64,000 nt of DNA, taken from the NCBI GenBank assembly GCA_902806565.1, contig CADCXA010000027.1, positions 1,798,001 through 1,862,000 of the forward strand, written 5' to 3'. A program made the position numbers and the translations under genes. Source of the DNA: Hypoxylon rubiginosum (lineage: Eukaryota; Ascomycota; Sordariomycetes; Xylariales; Hypoxylaceae). Position 1 is the stretch's first letter, and each line of letters starts with the position of its first letter. Below are positions 36,517 through 48,458 of this stretch, piece by piece. A model generated the notes under the pieces. The model made no database searches. It saw only the letters and a program-made list of their open reading frames with translations, and was not told where the DNA came from.

Positions 36517-36558
36517 TATTTTATATTTTATATTTTATATTTTATATTTTATATTTTT
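36517..36558. repeat. 7-base AT-rich tandem repeat (TATTTTA)
   Basis: Six copies, the last one imperfect. Confidence 0.9.
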
Positions 36559-37545
36559 CTAAGGCTTGCGTTGCTTGAAGGCGCAGACGGCGCAGACGGT
36601 TAATGTATGTAGGTACTTGGGTTAGAGGCGAGGTAGGTGCAAAGTATATGGAAGTAGCTAGCAGCCTGGCAGCTCAAGGCTAAGCGGCTACTAAGTTACC
36701 TAGCAGCCTTAGTAGGTGCTTACCTTAGGTGGGAGGTAGGTAAATTAGGTTGGTAAGTAGGACCCTGAAATTGCTTACCTCCTACGCACCTACGCACCTA
36801 CGTAATTTGGGGTCATATTGCCTTATCGATAAACCCCGCCAACAGTTTGTGTGGAGAAGGCTCTTCTCGTACCTGCGTAACTGCGAAACAATCTTTGGTG
36901 AATCACCTTTTCTCCAATTGCAAGGGTTCGTGAACCTCAGAATATCATACACTTTCCGCGCCTGAGACAAGCAAAAACGCAACCGCAAGCTTCCCTTTTT
37001 ATCACATAGCACACCTCCACCTCGCACACCCTACTACCTACATCATAAGGTAGAAACCACGACGATTTCTAGCCCCGGGCGCACTGTTCAACGAGGCGCG
37101 AAAATAATGAGACCCCGACCTTCCTCGGCCTCGAAGCAAGCTCATCTCTTCGTCTAATAGCAAGCTCTACGCCCCGTCGACTTTTCCATGTCTCCTCCAG
37201 CTCCCCGAAAACATGCTTGCAGCCTCACAACTGACACCCAATTTGGATCAACTCTCTCGTTTCGTCTGAACCACGTCAACTTATAGGCTCTTGGATCTCG
37301 ATCTCGATCTCGTCTCTCGACTCTCGATTCTCCGTCGCTCTGGTTACATACATCATCCCATCAACAACCACGTTTCTAATACTCGTCGTCTCGTTGCCTA
37401 CGCAATCTATTTTCCTACCCCTGCTTGCACTTTCAACAGCACCCCCCGTCTCTACCAAGCCTGGCTGGTTTGTTCTTCTTTCGTTGCTTCTTGCACATCT
37501 CGGAAACGCAGTCAAACTTGACACTTTATCTCTGTTGTCTCCGCT

Positions 37546-39093
37546 ATGGGCGATTCCATGAAGGAAGTTGTCGAGAAGCTCGACCCTGTCGCTCGACGCC
37601 TCATCCCTCCTAATATTGACCTAGGCACTCTGGTACCTCTTAAGACCAATCTTGAGCTGCGGGACAATCTGTCTCTTGGCTTTGCCTACATCACGCGAGC
37701 ACCCAACAAAGTTACTAACAGTGTTGTGGAGTGAGTAATTGTGCTCTCTCCAAGCCATCTACCACAAGCTAACATTCCTCGTTATAGAATCGCGCGAGCA
37801 CTCACCAGTGATGATACGGCTAAGAACCTTCCCCACCTACGACGATGTGTCAAACCTGGCGACTTGCCGCCTCACCTCAAAACACAATTCATGAACGAAG
37901 GAAATGGACGACAGGTTCACTTTGGCAAATCCAACTGGCTCTATATCCTACTCGGCCCTAAGGATGAAATTCCGTACGAGGAACTCGTTAGCAGACTCGC
38001 CACTATTGATGACATTAGGGATGACATCTTCGTGGGGGTAATACCGGTTCCTTTGCTGGCTCCCACCTCCCAGATGCTGGCCAGCATGTGGTCATCCCAA
38101 TTCTGGCAGACCATCTACCGAAGAAATAACCCTCTGGGCCCTCACCCAAGCACCATCACTCGGTTCGAGAACTATGTGTCCAAAGACGCTTCTGTATGGA
38201 TGAGCCTGGCGCAGCAGATTGCGAAGAAGTCTCAGAAAGCCGGCTTAGGCGAGCCTGTTGGCGCTGTCATCATCAAGCGCACAATTCCTGGAAAGAATGC
38301 TGGTGGTAAGACTGTCATGAAGCCGGGAATGATTGAGTCCGACTCTTCCAGCGATTATACCAGAACCGGCCCCAATGGCTGCAATCTCGATGTCCAAGGT
38401 GGTCGTGGAGAGATGGATGCTATCCCCAGCGCCGAGACAGAGTACTATGGCGACGCGAAGCAGTTAGATGCTGATGGCTCGAATCCAGAGGCCCAAGGCG
38501 ATGACGCTTCCAAGCAAGACATTTCGGTGAAGGAATCAACTGAGATTGTCGCCATCGCAGCTGATGCTCGCTGGCACCAGCAAGATGGGACGTCAGGACC
38601 TACTGGAAATCCTATGGCTCATGCTGCGCTTCGAGCCATCAGTATGGTGGCGCAGAAACTGGTGAGAGCCGAGGATCGACCGAAATCGGAACCGCAGATC
38701 ATGGAATATGAAACTTTCCAGGACAAACCTCTGCTCGGCGACGAGCAGATCGTATTTGATGCCGACCACCCTTCTCCAGACGGATACCTGTGTCATGAGC
38801 TTGAACTGTACATGACTCATGAGCCATGTATCATGTGTGCTATGGCCATCTTACACTCTCGGATGGGCAGGATCGTTTTTCGTCATCGTATGCCCTTGAC
38901 AGGCGGCATGTGCGCCGAGGATCGAGGTTATGACTCTTGCGAAGCTTCTGGACTTTGCGAGAACGGCAACTGTGGTGGAGGCCAAGGCCTTGGGCTCTTT
39001 TACCGCAAAGAGCTGAACTGGAGCCTATTAGGGTGGGAGTGGGAATCAAACGACGCTGAGCATATGTTGGTCGATGCTCACCTGCATGCGTGA
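37546..39093 (+). CDS. TAD3: tRNA adenosine(34) deaminase subunit TAD3
   Basis: Exons 37546-37730 and 37788-39093 encode 496 residues. Tad3 pairs with the catalytic subunit Tad2 to convert wobble A34 to inosine in several tRNAs. Tad3 itself is non-catalytic. The N-terminal domain (residues 1 to about 280) contains ITRAPNKVTNSVVEIARAL, LPHLRRCVKPG and WLYILLGP. The deaminase fold follows, with AHAALRAIS near residue 339 and EPCIMCAMAILHSRMGRIVF near 407. In active deaminases the first motif is H-x-E. Here Ala stands where the proton-shuttling Glu should be, while the zinc His and the PC-x-x-C pair are kept, which is the hallmark of Tad3. A Ser/Asp-rich insert (about 245-310) separates the domains. 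The single intron is canonical and in phase. Confidence 0.93.
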
Positions 39094-40261
39094 GCATTTT
39101 TTACAGTAATCGTGATAAACAAGCATCATGTTTGGTTCTGAGGCAAGCAGAGGAATTAGGTAATCCCCTTGTCAACATTGGCGTTACTGGAGAGGGCCTG
39201 GCGACGACGGAAGCATTTGCATCAAAAGCATCAAGAGCATCAAAAGCATCAAGAGCATCAAGAGCATTAGGAAGGAGTACGAGATAACTACGATAACCGA
39301 CGAACCGATAATTAATACCCAGAACACCGAGAAGACTGGAGAGAACCATAAACATGCTGTTCCTTCATGGCGGTATTCTATACGTTTCACTGGCCCTTGA
39401 CCGTCGCAGGCAACGCCTTACTCATGGCGAGCAGAGGGTATTCATTGTAAATTCTTGGACCAGAGCTCCAGAGTGTAGCATAGCATAGCACGATTTGAGG
39501 GAGTTCCATACGATGTGTTTCAGTGTGTTTCATCATCTGAATAGGTGCATGTGTTTTGTGTTTACCTACCTAGGACCTAAGGTACCTAAGCAGTATTGCA
39601 AATATGTGAGATATTTGGTGGTAGTATAGGCTATCACCTATCACTAGCAGTACCGAGCAGATGGATCACTATTTTGAGGCTAAGAAAAGGTCTAGCAATG
39701 GGGGTGTGTACATAAGGTGTAGGACTAATACGATATAGGTACCCCGGTATTGGTATTAGGTAACCTACTGCATGCCTTATCTTATCATACCTAACCACTC
39801 ACACACCTCCGATAATTCTTGAAATGGGGCCAACTTGATGTCGATAGCGCCGGACGGGTTACAGGAGGTATCGAACTATATCTAACCCCTGTAGCAATTT
39901 AGTGTGGCTGCTTTGATAGCGTTCCCCTCCCCCCCCTAAGGCCCTGCCCTACCTCTATTTGTTCACGTCGCAAAAAAAAAAAAGAAGGTATAGGTCTTGA
40001 CGGGAACGGAAACCACCTTTGATCCGAGGTGAGGTGTCAGTAGTTTTATCTTTAATGAAAATGACACTCCTTTGACTTTTTCAACACCGCTTTTCAAGCA
40101 CCTTTGCGTCCTCGGCAACCCGCAGCATCATCGTCAACAGCGACAAAGCCGCGTGCCTGAGACAAGTACCACGCCATCTACTGTGGTCGGGCTCCTGCAG
40201 GCTGCTATGGACAAGTGATATCTCGTCAGCATTGAAAAACAGTATATTTCCGCTATTCACC
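39094..40261. other. Spacer with GCATCAARA array
   Basis: 3' flank of TAD3 and promoter of the RNase H1 gene. Contains a 9-base array (39219-39266), TACCTAGG-like words near 39565-39590 and 39740, and an A run near 39972. No gene seen. Confidence 0.5.
39219..39266. repeat. 9-base tandem repeat (GCATCAARA)
   Basis: Five copies, alternating GCATCAAAA and GCATCAAGA, with a degenerate sixth, in the 3' flank of TAD3. The unit is a multiple of three, but the frames around it carry no gene signal. Confidence 0.85.
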
Positions 40262-41369
40262 ATGCCGGTCAACAGCACGAGGAAAGGCCAGGCATCGAAA
40301 CCGCCTTCGCAGCCTACGAAACCGGCTCCGGCCAAGACGAGCAGAAAACGCAAGATGGAACCCGGTGCGCAGAAATATTACGCTGTTAGGGCTGGTGTCA
40401 ACCCGGGCGTCTACCTAACTTGGCCGGAATGCCAGGAACAGATCGCAGGATTCAGAGGGGCTTCATGTGCGTGAGCGGACTACCCATCTGCGTGCCGATC
40501 TAGACTAACATCTGTTATTGTTATGCAGACAAGTCCTTCCCAACACGAGAAGATGCCGAGGCGTATGTCGCCGGCAAGAAGACATCGTTTACGGTCCCGG
40601 GCGAGGAGAGATACTACGCCGTAGCCATCGGTAGGGAGCCGGGCGTCTACACCGACTGGGATACGGCGTCACTCGCCATCAAGGGATGGAAAGGCCCAAA
40701 GTACAAGAGATTCGATACACGTGAGGATGCAGAGAACTATATTCGGGCACACGGAGATGCGGCTGCCCAGGCAACGCTTGGCAAAAATGGGGATGAACCT
40801 CCCGCGAAGAAGAGCAAGAAAACTACAGCCACCGAAGGCCTTCAAGTCTTAGATGAGCCGGACGTTATACATGTCTATACGGATGGTAGCAGCCTTTCCA
40901 ATGGCCGCGCCGGCGCTGTTGCCGGGGTTGGGGTCTGGTTCGGGGAAGGCGATAAAAGGTTAGTGTGAAGTTTTGCTTAAAAGACGGCGTATTAATACAG
41001 GACCATAGAAACGTTTCGGAACGTCTGCAGGGCGAACCCCAGACTAATCAGCGAGCCGAGTTGACGGCAGTTCTTCGTGCTCTAGAGAAAGTGCCGCTCG
41101 ACCAGAAAATACGCATCTTCTCGGACAGCAAGTACTCGATAAGCTGCGTGGACGAGTGGTCCGTAAACTGGCAGAAGAATAATTGGATGACCGCGAATGG
41201 ACCTGTAAAGAATAGAGATATAATCGAGGCCATCTTGGCAAAGATCCAGGAGCGCATCGAAGCAGGTGGAACGAAACCGTTGTGGCGGTGGGTAAAAGGC
41301 CACTCGGATACCGCTGGGAATATAGCAGCAGACGAACTTGCTGTCCGAGGCGCGAAGCGACGGGCGTGA
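40262..41369 (+). CDS. Ribonuclease H1
   Basis: Exons 40262-40466, 40529-40958 and 41009-41369 encode 331 residues. RNase H1 cuts RNA in RNA-DNA hybrids in the nucleus and often in mitochondria. Two hybrid-binding domains stand in tandem: KYYAVRAGVNPGVYLTW (from about residue 38) and RYYAVAIGREPGVYTDW (from about 96), each followed by GW/GF and FDTREDA-type segments. The catalytic domain starts near residue 180 with the four acidic residues in VYTDGSS, NQRAELTAV, IFSDSKYS and AADELA, plus the loop KGHSD. The third exon begins after CCATAG. An earlier AG in the same intron would break the frame. A basic N-terminus (SRKRKME) could act in nuclear import. The start has a strong CACCATG context. 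Confidence 0.94.
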
Positions 41370-42701
41370 ATAGCCAGCCTCGACACGATGATTCGCATAC
41401 GGGACTATTGCGTGCTGATTATACACGACAAACTGCACGTTGATAGGTTTATGATGTTCATACCGGGTAGTGTTGATGATACCATCCTGGGGCTTGCAAT
41501 GTCTTCCTCCTTTCTATTTGGTTCTTCAGGTCGTATGTACGGGATACGGGGTGGCCTGGCACAACTAACGCCCGCGTCCGTATACGGCTTGTCCAGTTGG
41601 TTGCGTCGTACGAGCTGCTACCTTTGCACCAATACACTTAGTTGACTGGCTCCCCTTAAGTATACGCGGCCTACAATGATACTCTATCACTAGAAAACTA
41701 CTACCCCTTATTTTACGAATGGTCGTTTAGGTACCTAGGTAAACATGAAGTCAAATAATTTGATGCCCAATCTTTCACACGCTGTGCTATTTTGGCTACT
41801 ACTAATTCAAGACGCGTCAGTTCAAAGCCCGAAGTGCTTGTGATTTTAGGCATGAAGGCAGGTATGAATCATGTCGTAGGCCGAATTGCTATCGCTGATA
41901 GTAAAAACTATAGTCATGACCAATCAGATTCGGGGTTGGAATCGGTCACATACGTGCGTATATGTCTAACATACCTATGCAGATGCAGTCTAATTTGTGT
42001 AACTTGGAGAGTTATCAAAGTTATCAAATCTCAACGATGGATTGGGCATCTAAAGGCTAGGAATTCTCCGTTTCCGCTAGCCGTGTAACAAGGAAACCGG
42101 TCTGCCAAGGCCGACCATTTGAGTAGTAGGTACATTAGGCCCCTAAGTAAGCACCTATGATGTAGGCTAGTAGGTTATAGGTTAGTTAAGCGGAGCCTAC
42201 GAGCGTCCATCTCTGCCAACTCTGCAACTCTGAGCTTTCATCACTCTATTCGACTTCTCCTTTTCCCTTGCTTCACGCGCCGATCTAGAGTCCGACCTAC
42301 CACACATACAACCAAATATCTTCTACTGGCTACCTGTCTGCCTGTTTACAGTGACTGGTGCCTCGTGACTGAACCAATAACTTCAGTTCTGTAATCGTCT
42401 GCTGTGACGATCCAAGGAAACCCAAAGACGAAAAGGGGAAACTTCACTGTGTTGGAGATATCGAAAAAAAACCGCGCTTCTGAGTTGGTTATACAGTGTT
42501 TGGAGCTATACATATCGACCACTTCGTCGCAATAGGTGATCAAAGTGGCAGGTCTATCGACGCCCATCGCATTCCCGTCTCAGCCAAATGATTCAATAAC
42601 ACTCATTTCCCCGGCATATCATTGCTTACCTGCCTTGCGTACGTGCAAGGACGATTCGGGCGTTACTTGAAACCTGGCCGAGGTCGAAACTCTAGCCCAA
42701 C
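41370..42701. other. Spacer upstream of the antiporter gene
   Basis: 3' flank of the RNase H1 gene and 5' region of the Na+/H+ antiporter. No gene seen. The last 500 bases are pyrimidine-rich. Confidence 0.5.
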
Positions 42702-45089
42702 ATGCCCACTCTCTCTCTCACGAATTTCAACATCGTGGTCAGCGTGCTGGGAGGATGGATCTCGCTTTTTGGCCTAGTGAGCTATCTGCTGAAGGATAAT
42801 TTCTATCTGTCCGAGGCTCGTAGGTGCTGCCCTTCTCTCTGATATCCTCCTTTATTCATATACCTTGATATATAGACTTATCTACCTACCTGGGTAGTGT
42901 CATTGTCATATGCTACTTATTATATGGGCTTCGCATAAAACTAACAGACCGACTTAGTCATATCTCTTATGGCCGGCGTTGCCTTCTCACCCCACGGTGC
43001 CAATTTTGTCCGACCTCTCGAGTATGCAGGCTCGGAGGAAAACTTAAATGCGATCGTAAGCAGGCCCGATAGATTTATTCACTACTCATCCCCTAGATGA
43101 CATCCGTATCTAGAATGATTGGTTTGCTCCGTCTTACAACATAAATACTTCCTATAGTATATAGGTAGCTTATGATTTAAATCCCCGATGCTAATCCTTC
43201 TCACCGCAGACCTTGTATTTCACTCGCCTCGTTCTCGGGGTCCAACTTGTCCTCGCCGGAGTTCAGCTACCAAGCCGATACTTGAAGACAAAATGGAAAC
43301 CTTTGGCTTTGCTCCTGGGGCCGATAATGACGGCCATGTGGCTGGCAACGAGCCTGCTTATCTGGGGCTTGGTACCGAACTTACCCTTCCTCCATGCGCT
43401 TGTGGTTGGAGCTTGCGTCACGCCAACCGACCCCGTGCTATCGAATGTCATCGTGAAGGGAAGGTTTGCTGATCACAACATCCCCAAGGATCTCCAAAAG
43501 ATCATCATCGCGGAATCCGGCGCCAACGACGGGCTCGGCTACCCCTTCTTGTTCTTCGCCTTGTATCTCATCAAATACATCGGCGACGGCGGCGCTAGTG
43601 AGTCGGGAGGTGCTGGTCTCGCTATGGGCCTATGGTTCGGCGAGACTTGGGGATATACCATTATTCTCAGCGTGGTGTACGGCGCCGTTGTCGGTTGGAT
43701 CGCCAAGGAGTTACTTCATTTCTGCGAAGAGCGCAAGTTCGTCGACCGTGAGAGTTTCCTCGTTTTCGCCTTCTCGCTTGCCCTCTTCATCACCGGTACC
43801 TGTGGCATGATTGGAAGCGATGATATCCTGGCATGCTTCATCGCCGGGAACGCCTTCACTTGGGATGATTGGTTCCGTCTTGAAACACTCGATGAGGTTC
43901 GTGTGGTCTATACCCCTCCGATAACATTAGGTCTCGTTTACTGACAATATTTCAGTATGCTTTAGCTCAAGTTTCCTAAAGTGTATTGGCATGGCACACT
44001 AACTGTATGACTTTTTCTTAGTTCGCTTCAACCCACCATCGATATGCTTCTCAACGTGACTATATTTATGTGGTATGGTGTTGTGTGCCCAGTAAGTATA
44101 TCCTTAACCTCTTGTCAACTCATGTTTGCTTTATACTAGAAAATTTTCGTCTCTTGTTTGCTCGAGAGCCTCATTACGAGAGAGCCTATATGGTTAAATA
44201 ACTGTCCCTTAAGACTTACCCTGACTAGCAAACTCTAACTTGGAAAAATTCTAGTGGCATAGTTTCGTTGCGAATGGGGTCATCCCAATTTACCGCTTGA
44301 TCGCTCTAGGAATCTTGATATTGTTATTCAGGCGTCTTCCGTTTATCCTTGTACTCTACAAGAAGATTCCGCAGATAGATGGTTTCCGACAAGCTATCTT
44401 CATGGGATTCTTCGGACCGATTGGCTGCTCGGCTATCTTCTACCTATACGTGACGCTAGAGTTCGTCGCTACGTTGAATCCCAGAGAAGGAAGCGTACCA
44501 AGATGGGACGTGGCTAATCTCCAGGAAGTTGTGTTGGTTCTAGTCTGGTTCATGGTAGTCTGCAGCGTTGTAAGCGGTCCTCTCTGTCTGACACGTTACT
44601 GGTATTAAACTGATCTTTTGAAAGGTTGTTCACGGGCTTAGTATTCCTTTGGGCAAGTTCGGCTTCTATTTACCCCGTACCATATCAAGGTCAAGGTCTT
44701 CGCCAAGCATGCTTATATCCGCCCAGCTGAGTGGCCGGTCGTTGCCACAGATCCACTCGAGGGACAACACAGGTGTCAATACTCCAACTGAGTCACGGTC
44801 CGCATCTCGCTCGGTGTCTGCCAGGCCCATGTTTAGGATCGGCGGTTCTATCATTCCTGAGCCGGGAGCGACCAGACCTCCCGCCTCGCGCCCGTCGAAC
44901 ACTGGCGAAGCAGCCGAGCCACGTGATGATATCGATGCGAGTCATCGATCTCCAGAGCAAGAGCTCCAGGGGCTCGCGAACTCTCCCTCGCCAAACCTAC
45001 CTAACCGCACGATTCGCTTTCCTGACGAAACCGCGGCAGAGGACAAAGTGTCTCAAGAACCTGGAAGACATGACGCCAATGAGTTGTGA
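42702..45089 (+). CDS. Na+/H+ antiporter, Nha1/Sod2 type, with a splice-phase problem
   Basis: Exons 42702-42819, 42958-43055, 43210-43896, 44022-44091, 44255-44569 and 44625-45089 give about 580 residues. This family exports Na+, Li+ and K+ across the plasma membrane in exchange for H+. Visible marks are FYLSEALISLMAGVAFSPHG at the start, ACVTPTDPVLSN, the ion-site motif ESGANDGLGYPFLF, WDDWF, NVTIFMWYGVVCPWHSF and VVHGLSIPLGKFGFYLPRT, then a disordered Ser/Pro tail. All junctions are in phase except exon 3 to exon 4. The homologous reading needs exon 3 to end after CTC GAT GA, but the next bases are GG, and the only GT (43897) leaves one base too many. Used as it stands, that junction shifts the frame and stops early in exon 5. 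Either splicing is unusual, a base is wrong, or the gene is damaged. Confidence 0.8.
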
Positions 45090-48000
45090 TCGATTTGTCA
45101 TTCTACTAGATGAATATCTCGGCAACCCTCTTTCATCTAGCACGCAATCTGACGAAAAGAAACGTAAAGTCGATACTCAGAAGGTAGCAATATTCATTGG
45201 CTGCGTGTTATCTGTAATGGGGACAATAAGCAGAGTGGCATTTAGGTAGGATGGTCAAGGTCACGAAAGTGATTCTAACCAAGTTTGAAGTTTCGAGGTG
45301 TCACCGGACATGTGACACCGAGAGCTTCCACCTTGGTAGTTATTGAATTTGATATTTTATGTGTGTAGATTTAGACATCTCATCTCATTCCGATCTGATA
45401 AGAATAGCGCCAAAGCACTGTTACGCTGAGGTCTGTCAAGCTAAGATTTCAGGGTCCAATACAAAACTTGGTCGTTACTCTTCATTCGTTTGTTTCGGAC
45501 TCCGGTGATGTCAAGTACAACATCAGACGGACGTCCGGGTTTGACGGTTACAGTAATCATATTCGGCTTACTCAAGGCAAGCTGCCCGAATCGGCTCCAA
45601 TGTGCATGCTATCAGCTGACGAGCCTCGATCTGCTAGAGGCGACCGTCCCCACGGGACCATTGGACGACTTGGCTATAGCTTGGCCCAGCCTCGTCAGCA
45701 TTAGACCCTAGATCTGCACGGGGGTCTGAAGTATATGTAGTTTGGACAGTTTGTAGATATCTCAGCCTCGAAAGACGGCGACCGAGCGTCGACCGAGTAT
45801 CTTGCAGTATATTTTGCAGGACGGGTATCCCCGCGCATATCCCGTCTGGATTGTTTATCTGGACCTTTGGAATAGACCTTTCCACACCCCCAAGAACTTG
45901 ATTCGAGACATGCCTAGTGGTTGCCGGTTCATGGGTTCAAAGCCGCCCACCTCGACTGTGGGCTCATACATAGTACGACGGATGTGGGATGTGTGAGAAG
46001 CTGCATTGGCTAAATGAGAAACCCCGGCCAGAATAGTCTCGCATTATCTAAACAACCGACATGAACCCCTATGTAAATTGATACCTACGTACATCAGTTA
46101 CCTAGTGGGTGGACACCACTACATATATATATGTCAAATAGGACGTGGAGTTATGCCGGTTATCCATCGTCAAACGTTTGTCCGGTGTCTCGGCGCAGAA
46201 AGTGCGACAAGGAATGCGCACGAAGAGGTGCAGATAAACCATACGGACCTGTGAGGTAGAAGCAGGTCTAGAAGAAAGGACGGGAGTAACCCATCCTAGA
46301 GACACTCGACCTAGTACTGATGGCAGAGAAGGTGCCTATACCACTGTATCCCTCCACCACGCTCGTAGGGCGGGAGACAACCGGGGTTCTGCTATCGGGG
46401 TGGGTGCGGGTTAGACTGCTGCGGTTGGCGGAAAAGGTAGACACGTATGCGCAGAAGCGGGCTCGCGGGAACCGCTTACTTCGATAAAGGACCCGTTCCT
46501 GGCATGTCAGCGGTAGAGCGAGCACGACCTTCCGGAGCGAGGAAAGCAAATGCACACAGCTGGGCTGGGCTGGACAGGACCGTTCACGCGCGAGGGTCTC
46601 CATCCCATCATAACCACCAGCGCATACATAATACACAGGACGCCAACTTGGGACCCTGATGAGCTAGTTTTTTTTTCCATCTTATCTCTGGTTCTAGTCA
46701 GTGTGTTACCTACATAGTAAGTAGTAGGCCTGAATACCATTAGGAATCAGGATGACGAATTGCGTCTTGTGTCTCATGTGTTCGTACCACACAAGAATCG
46801 AAATACAGTAAATATAATCTCATAGCTCTGACTAAGAGGAAATCATAAAAAGGATTCATAAAATAGGCGCCAAGAGACAGGATATAGACGTAAACGGGCA
46901 AATGTATCTCGAGTATCCCCGGTGGGATAAGATGGCTTGGCTTGGCTGAAATACACTTGACATACCTATGTATGTATATACAAAGGAGGCAAGCGGTGTA
47001 TCGGGCTTACAGGAGGTACTAGGCTAGTTCAGACTCCTTCCACGGCCATCGCTTTGGGATCTGATGTGCTACAACTGCGAATATGGTCAGCATGGATGAC
47101 CCGATGACCGGCGATAGTCAGAAGAATCGAATCTGAGAAGACCGAAGCCCTAGTAATAATCCTTTTTTCCTTGTTAGGACCGAAAGTGAGGGATACTTGT
47201 ACAGACAACAACTATAATGTATACATGTATACATGTACCTCAAGTTAGTTGGTAGAACGACTAAGACAAGACAAGAGGCTAGCTGGCAGTCTCATCAGTG
47301 CTTAAATTTACCTACGTAAATACGTAGATACTATTCAATGTTTATCTGTGCCCAAGGTTATCTCGACATACCCAGGTACGATTGATGCTGTGTTAACAGA
47401 GACCCTATCCTTTCACCAGAGGAGGTGTTTGAGATTACTATAGGCCAAGTGCTAAGACACTAGCAATTTTTGTACGGGAACAAGATTAATAACTGGTAGA
47501 ATAACCGGTTGAATGGTACAAGTTTAGAATGGCGAAAGATGAAAAAGATATGGGCTAAACCCCGGTTGTTAGTAACTAAGAGCCAAGCCAGGGGGGCGGT
47601 TAGTCGGCTGCCGCACAAGATTTTAGTGCTAATTAGCACCACTAACCCACTCACGCTCTCTCGCATACTCGTAACTCTTAAGCCAAACTAACTCCACAGA
47701 TCCACAAGACCCAAGACCCAAGACCTACTGTGACCGCCCAGGGTTCTTCCATCTTGGACAAATAGAATGTTCCTGTTCTAATTCCTTTCTTCTTTCCATT
47801 GCCTAGGGCTCTGACAGACAGAACAGACTAACCGCGATTCTGGACAACCCATCCTGCCATCCACGATTGTCAGAACTAACGGCAAAGTGACTGAAGTCCC
47901 CCTTCTCCCCTTCTATCGCACTCGCCAGCAGACGTTCGCCAATTGGATCCGAACCCCGATAACGGGAATCATCCTATAGCGGGCGTGTGGTTGTACGCTG

Positions 48001-48458
48001 AACCTGAAGCAAACACAACTCACTCTCGACTTACCGCAACTTTTCACCGACCCTCCCCCCCAAAAAAAACTACCTGACTATTAACCACATAACCTGTCGC
48101 GTCCTCGGTACCCTGCTCCGAACCACCATTACCGCACTATTCGAGTCCTGTCTTCAATTGGAGTAGGACCTTTGTCCATTCGTAGCGCAATTGAAGACCC
48201 TGGAAGTAGATTGAGAATTTCGGTCCGCCAACCTCTTCCATTCATAGATCCGCTATCCACCACGCCAAGGTAGAGAAGTCGAAATGTTGGTATAATTTGT
48301 ATAGACTTGTTATATCTTCGTCCTTGGAGACATATCGTCGAGTCCAGCGTCGGCGAATCCATCCAGCCGAGATAATATCGAATACTGATTGATAACTTCG
48401 GAAAACCATAACATACAATAGCCCGTCATTGTCCCAGAACAGCCGACAACTCTCTGCC
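45090..48458. other. Gene-poor region between antiporter and MGA2-like gene
   Basis: About 3.4 kb with no supported gene. The short frames lack domains. It includes a GTATACATGTATAC palindrome near 47220. The last 700 bases are pyrimidine-rich and probably form the long promoter and leader of the MGA2-like gene. Confidence 0.45.

Larger units (their letters stand above)
32359..37545. other. Five-kilobase gene-poor divergent region
   Basis: Lies between the divergent PFK2/FBPase2 and TAD3 genes. No gene is supported. Features seen are a GTTGGC/GTTGAC array (33081-33111), a CA dinucleotide run (34471-34488), a 10-base CTCTGACAGG array (34501-34550), a 21-base palindrome (36419-36439), a 7-base TATTTTA array (36517-36558) and TAGGTAGG words near 36600-36800. 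The stretch 37100-37545 is pyrimidine-rich and is probably the TAD3 leader. Confidence 0.45.

Noticed and set aside
45802..45996. Plus-strand frame of 64 codons and a nearby tRNA-like GGTTCATGGGTTCAAAG
   Set aside because: No acceptor stem or A box can be paired around it, and the frame has no domain.
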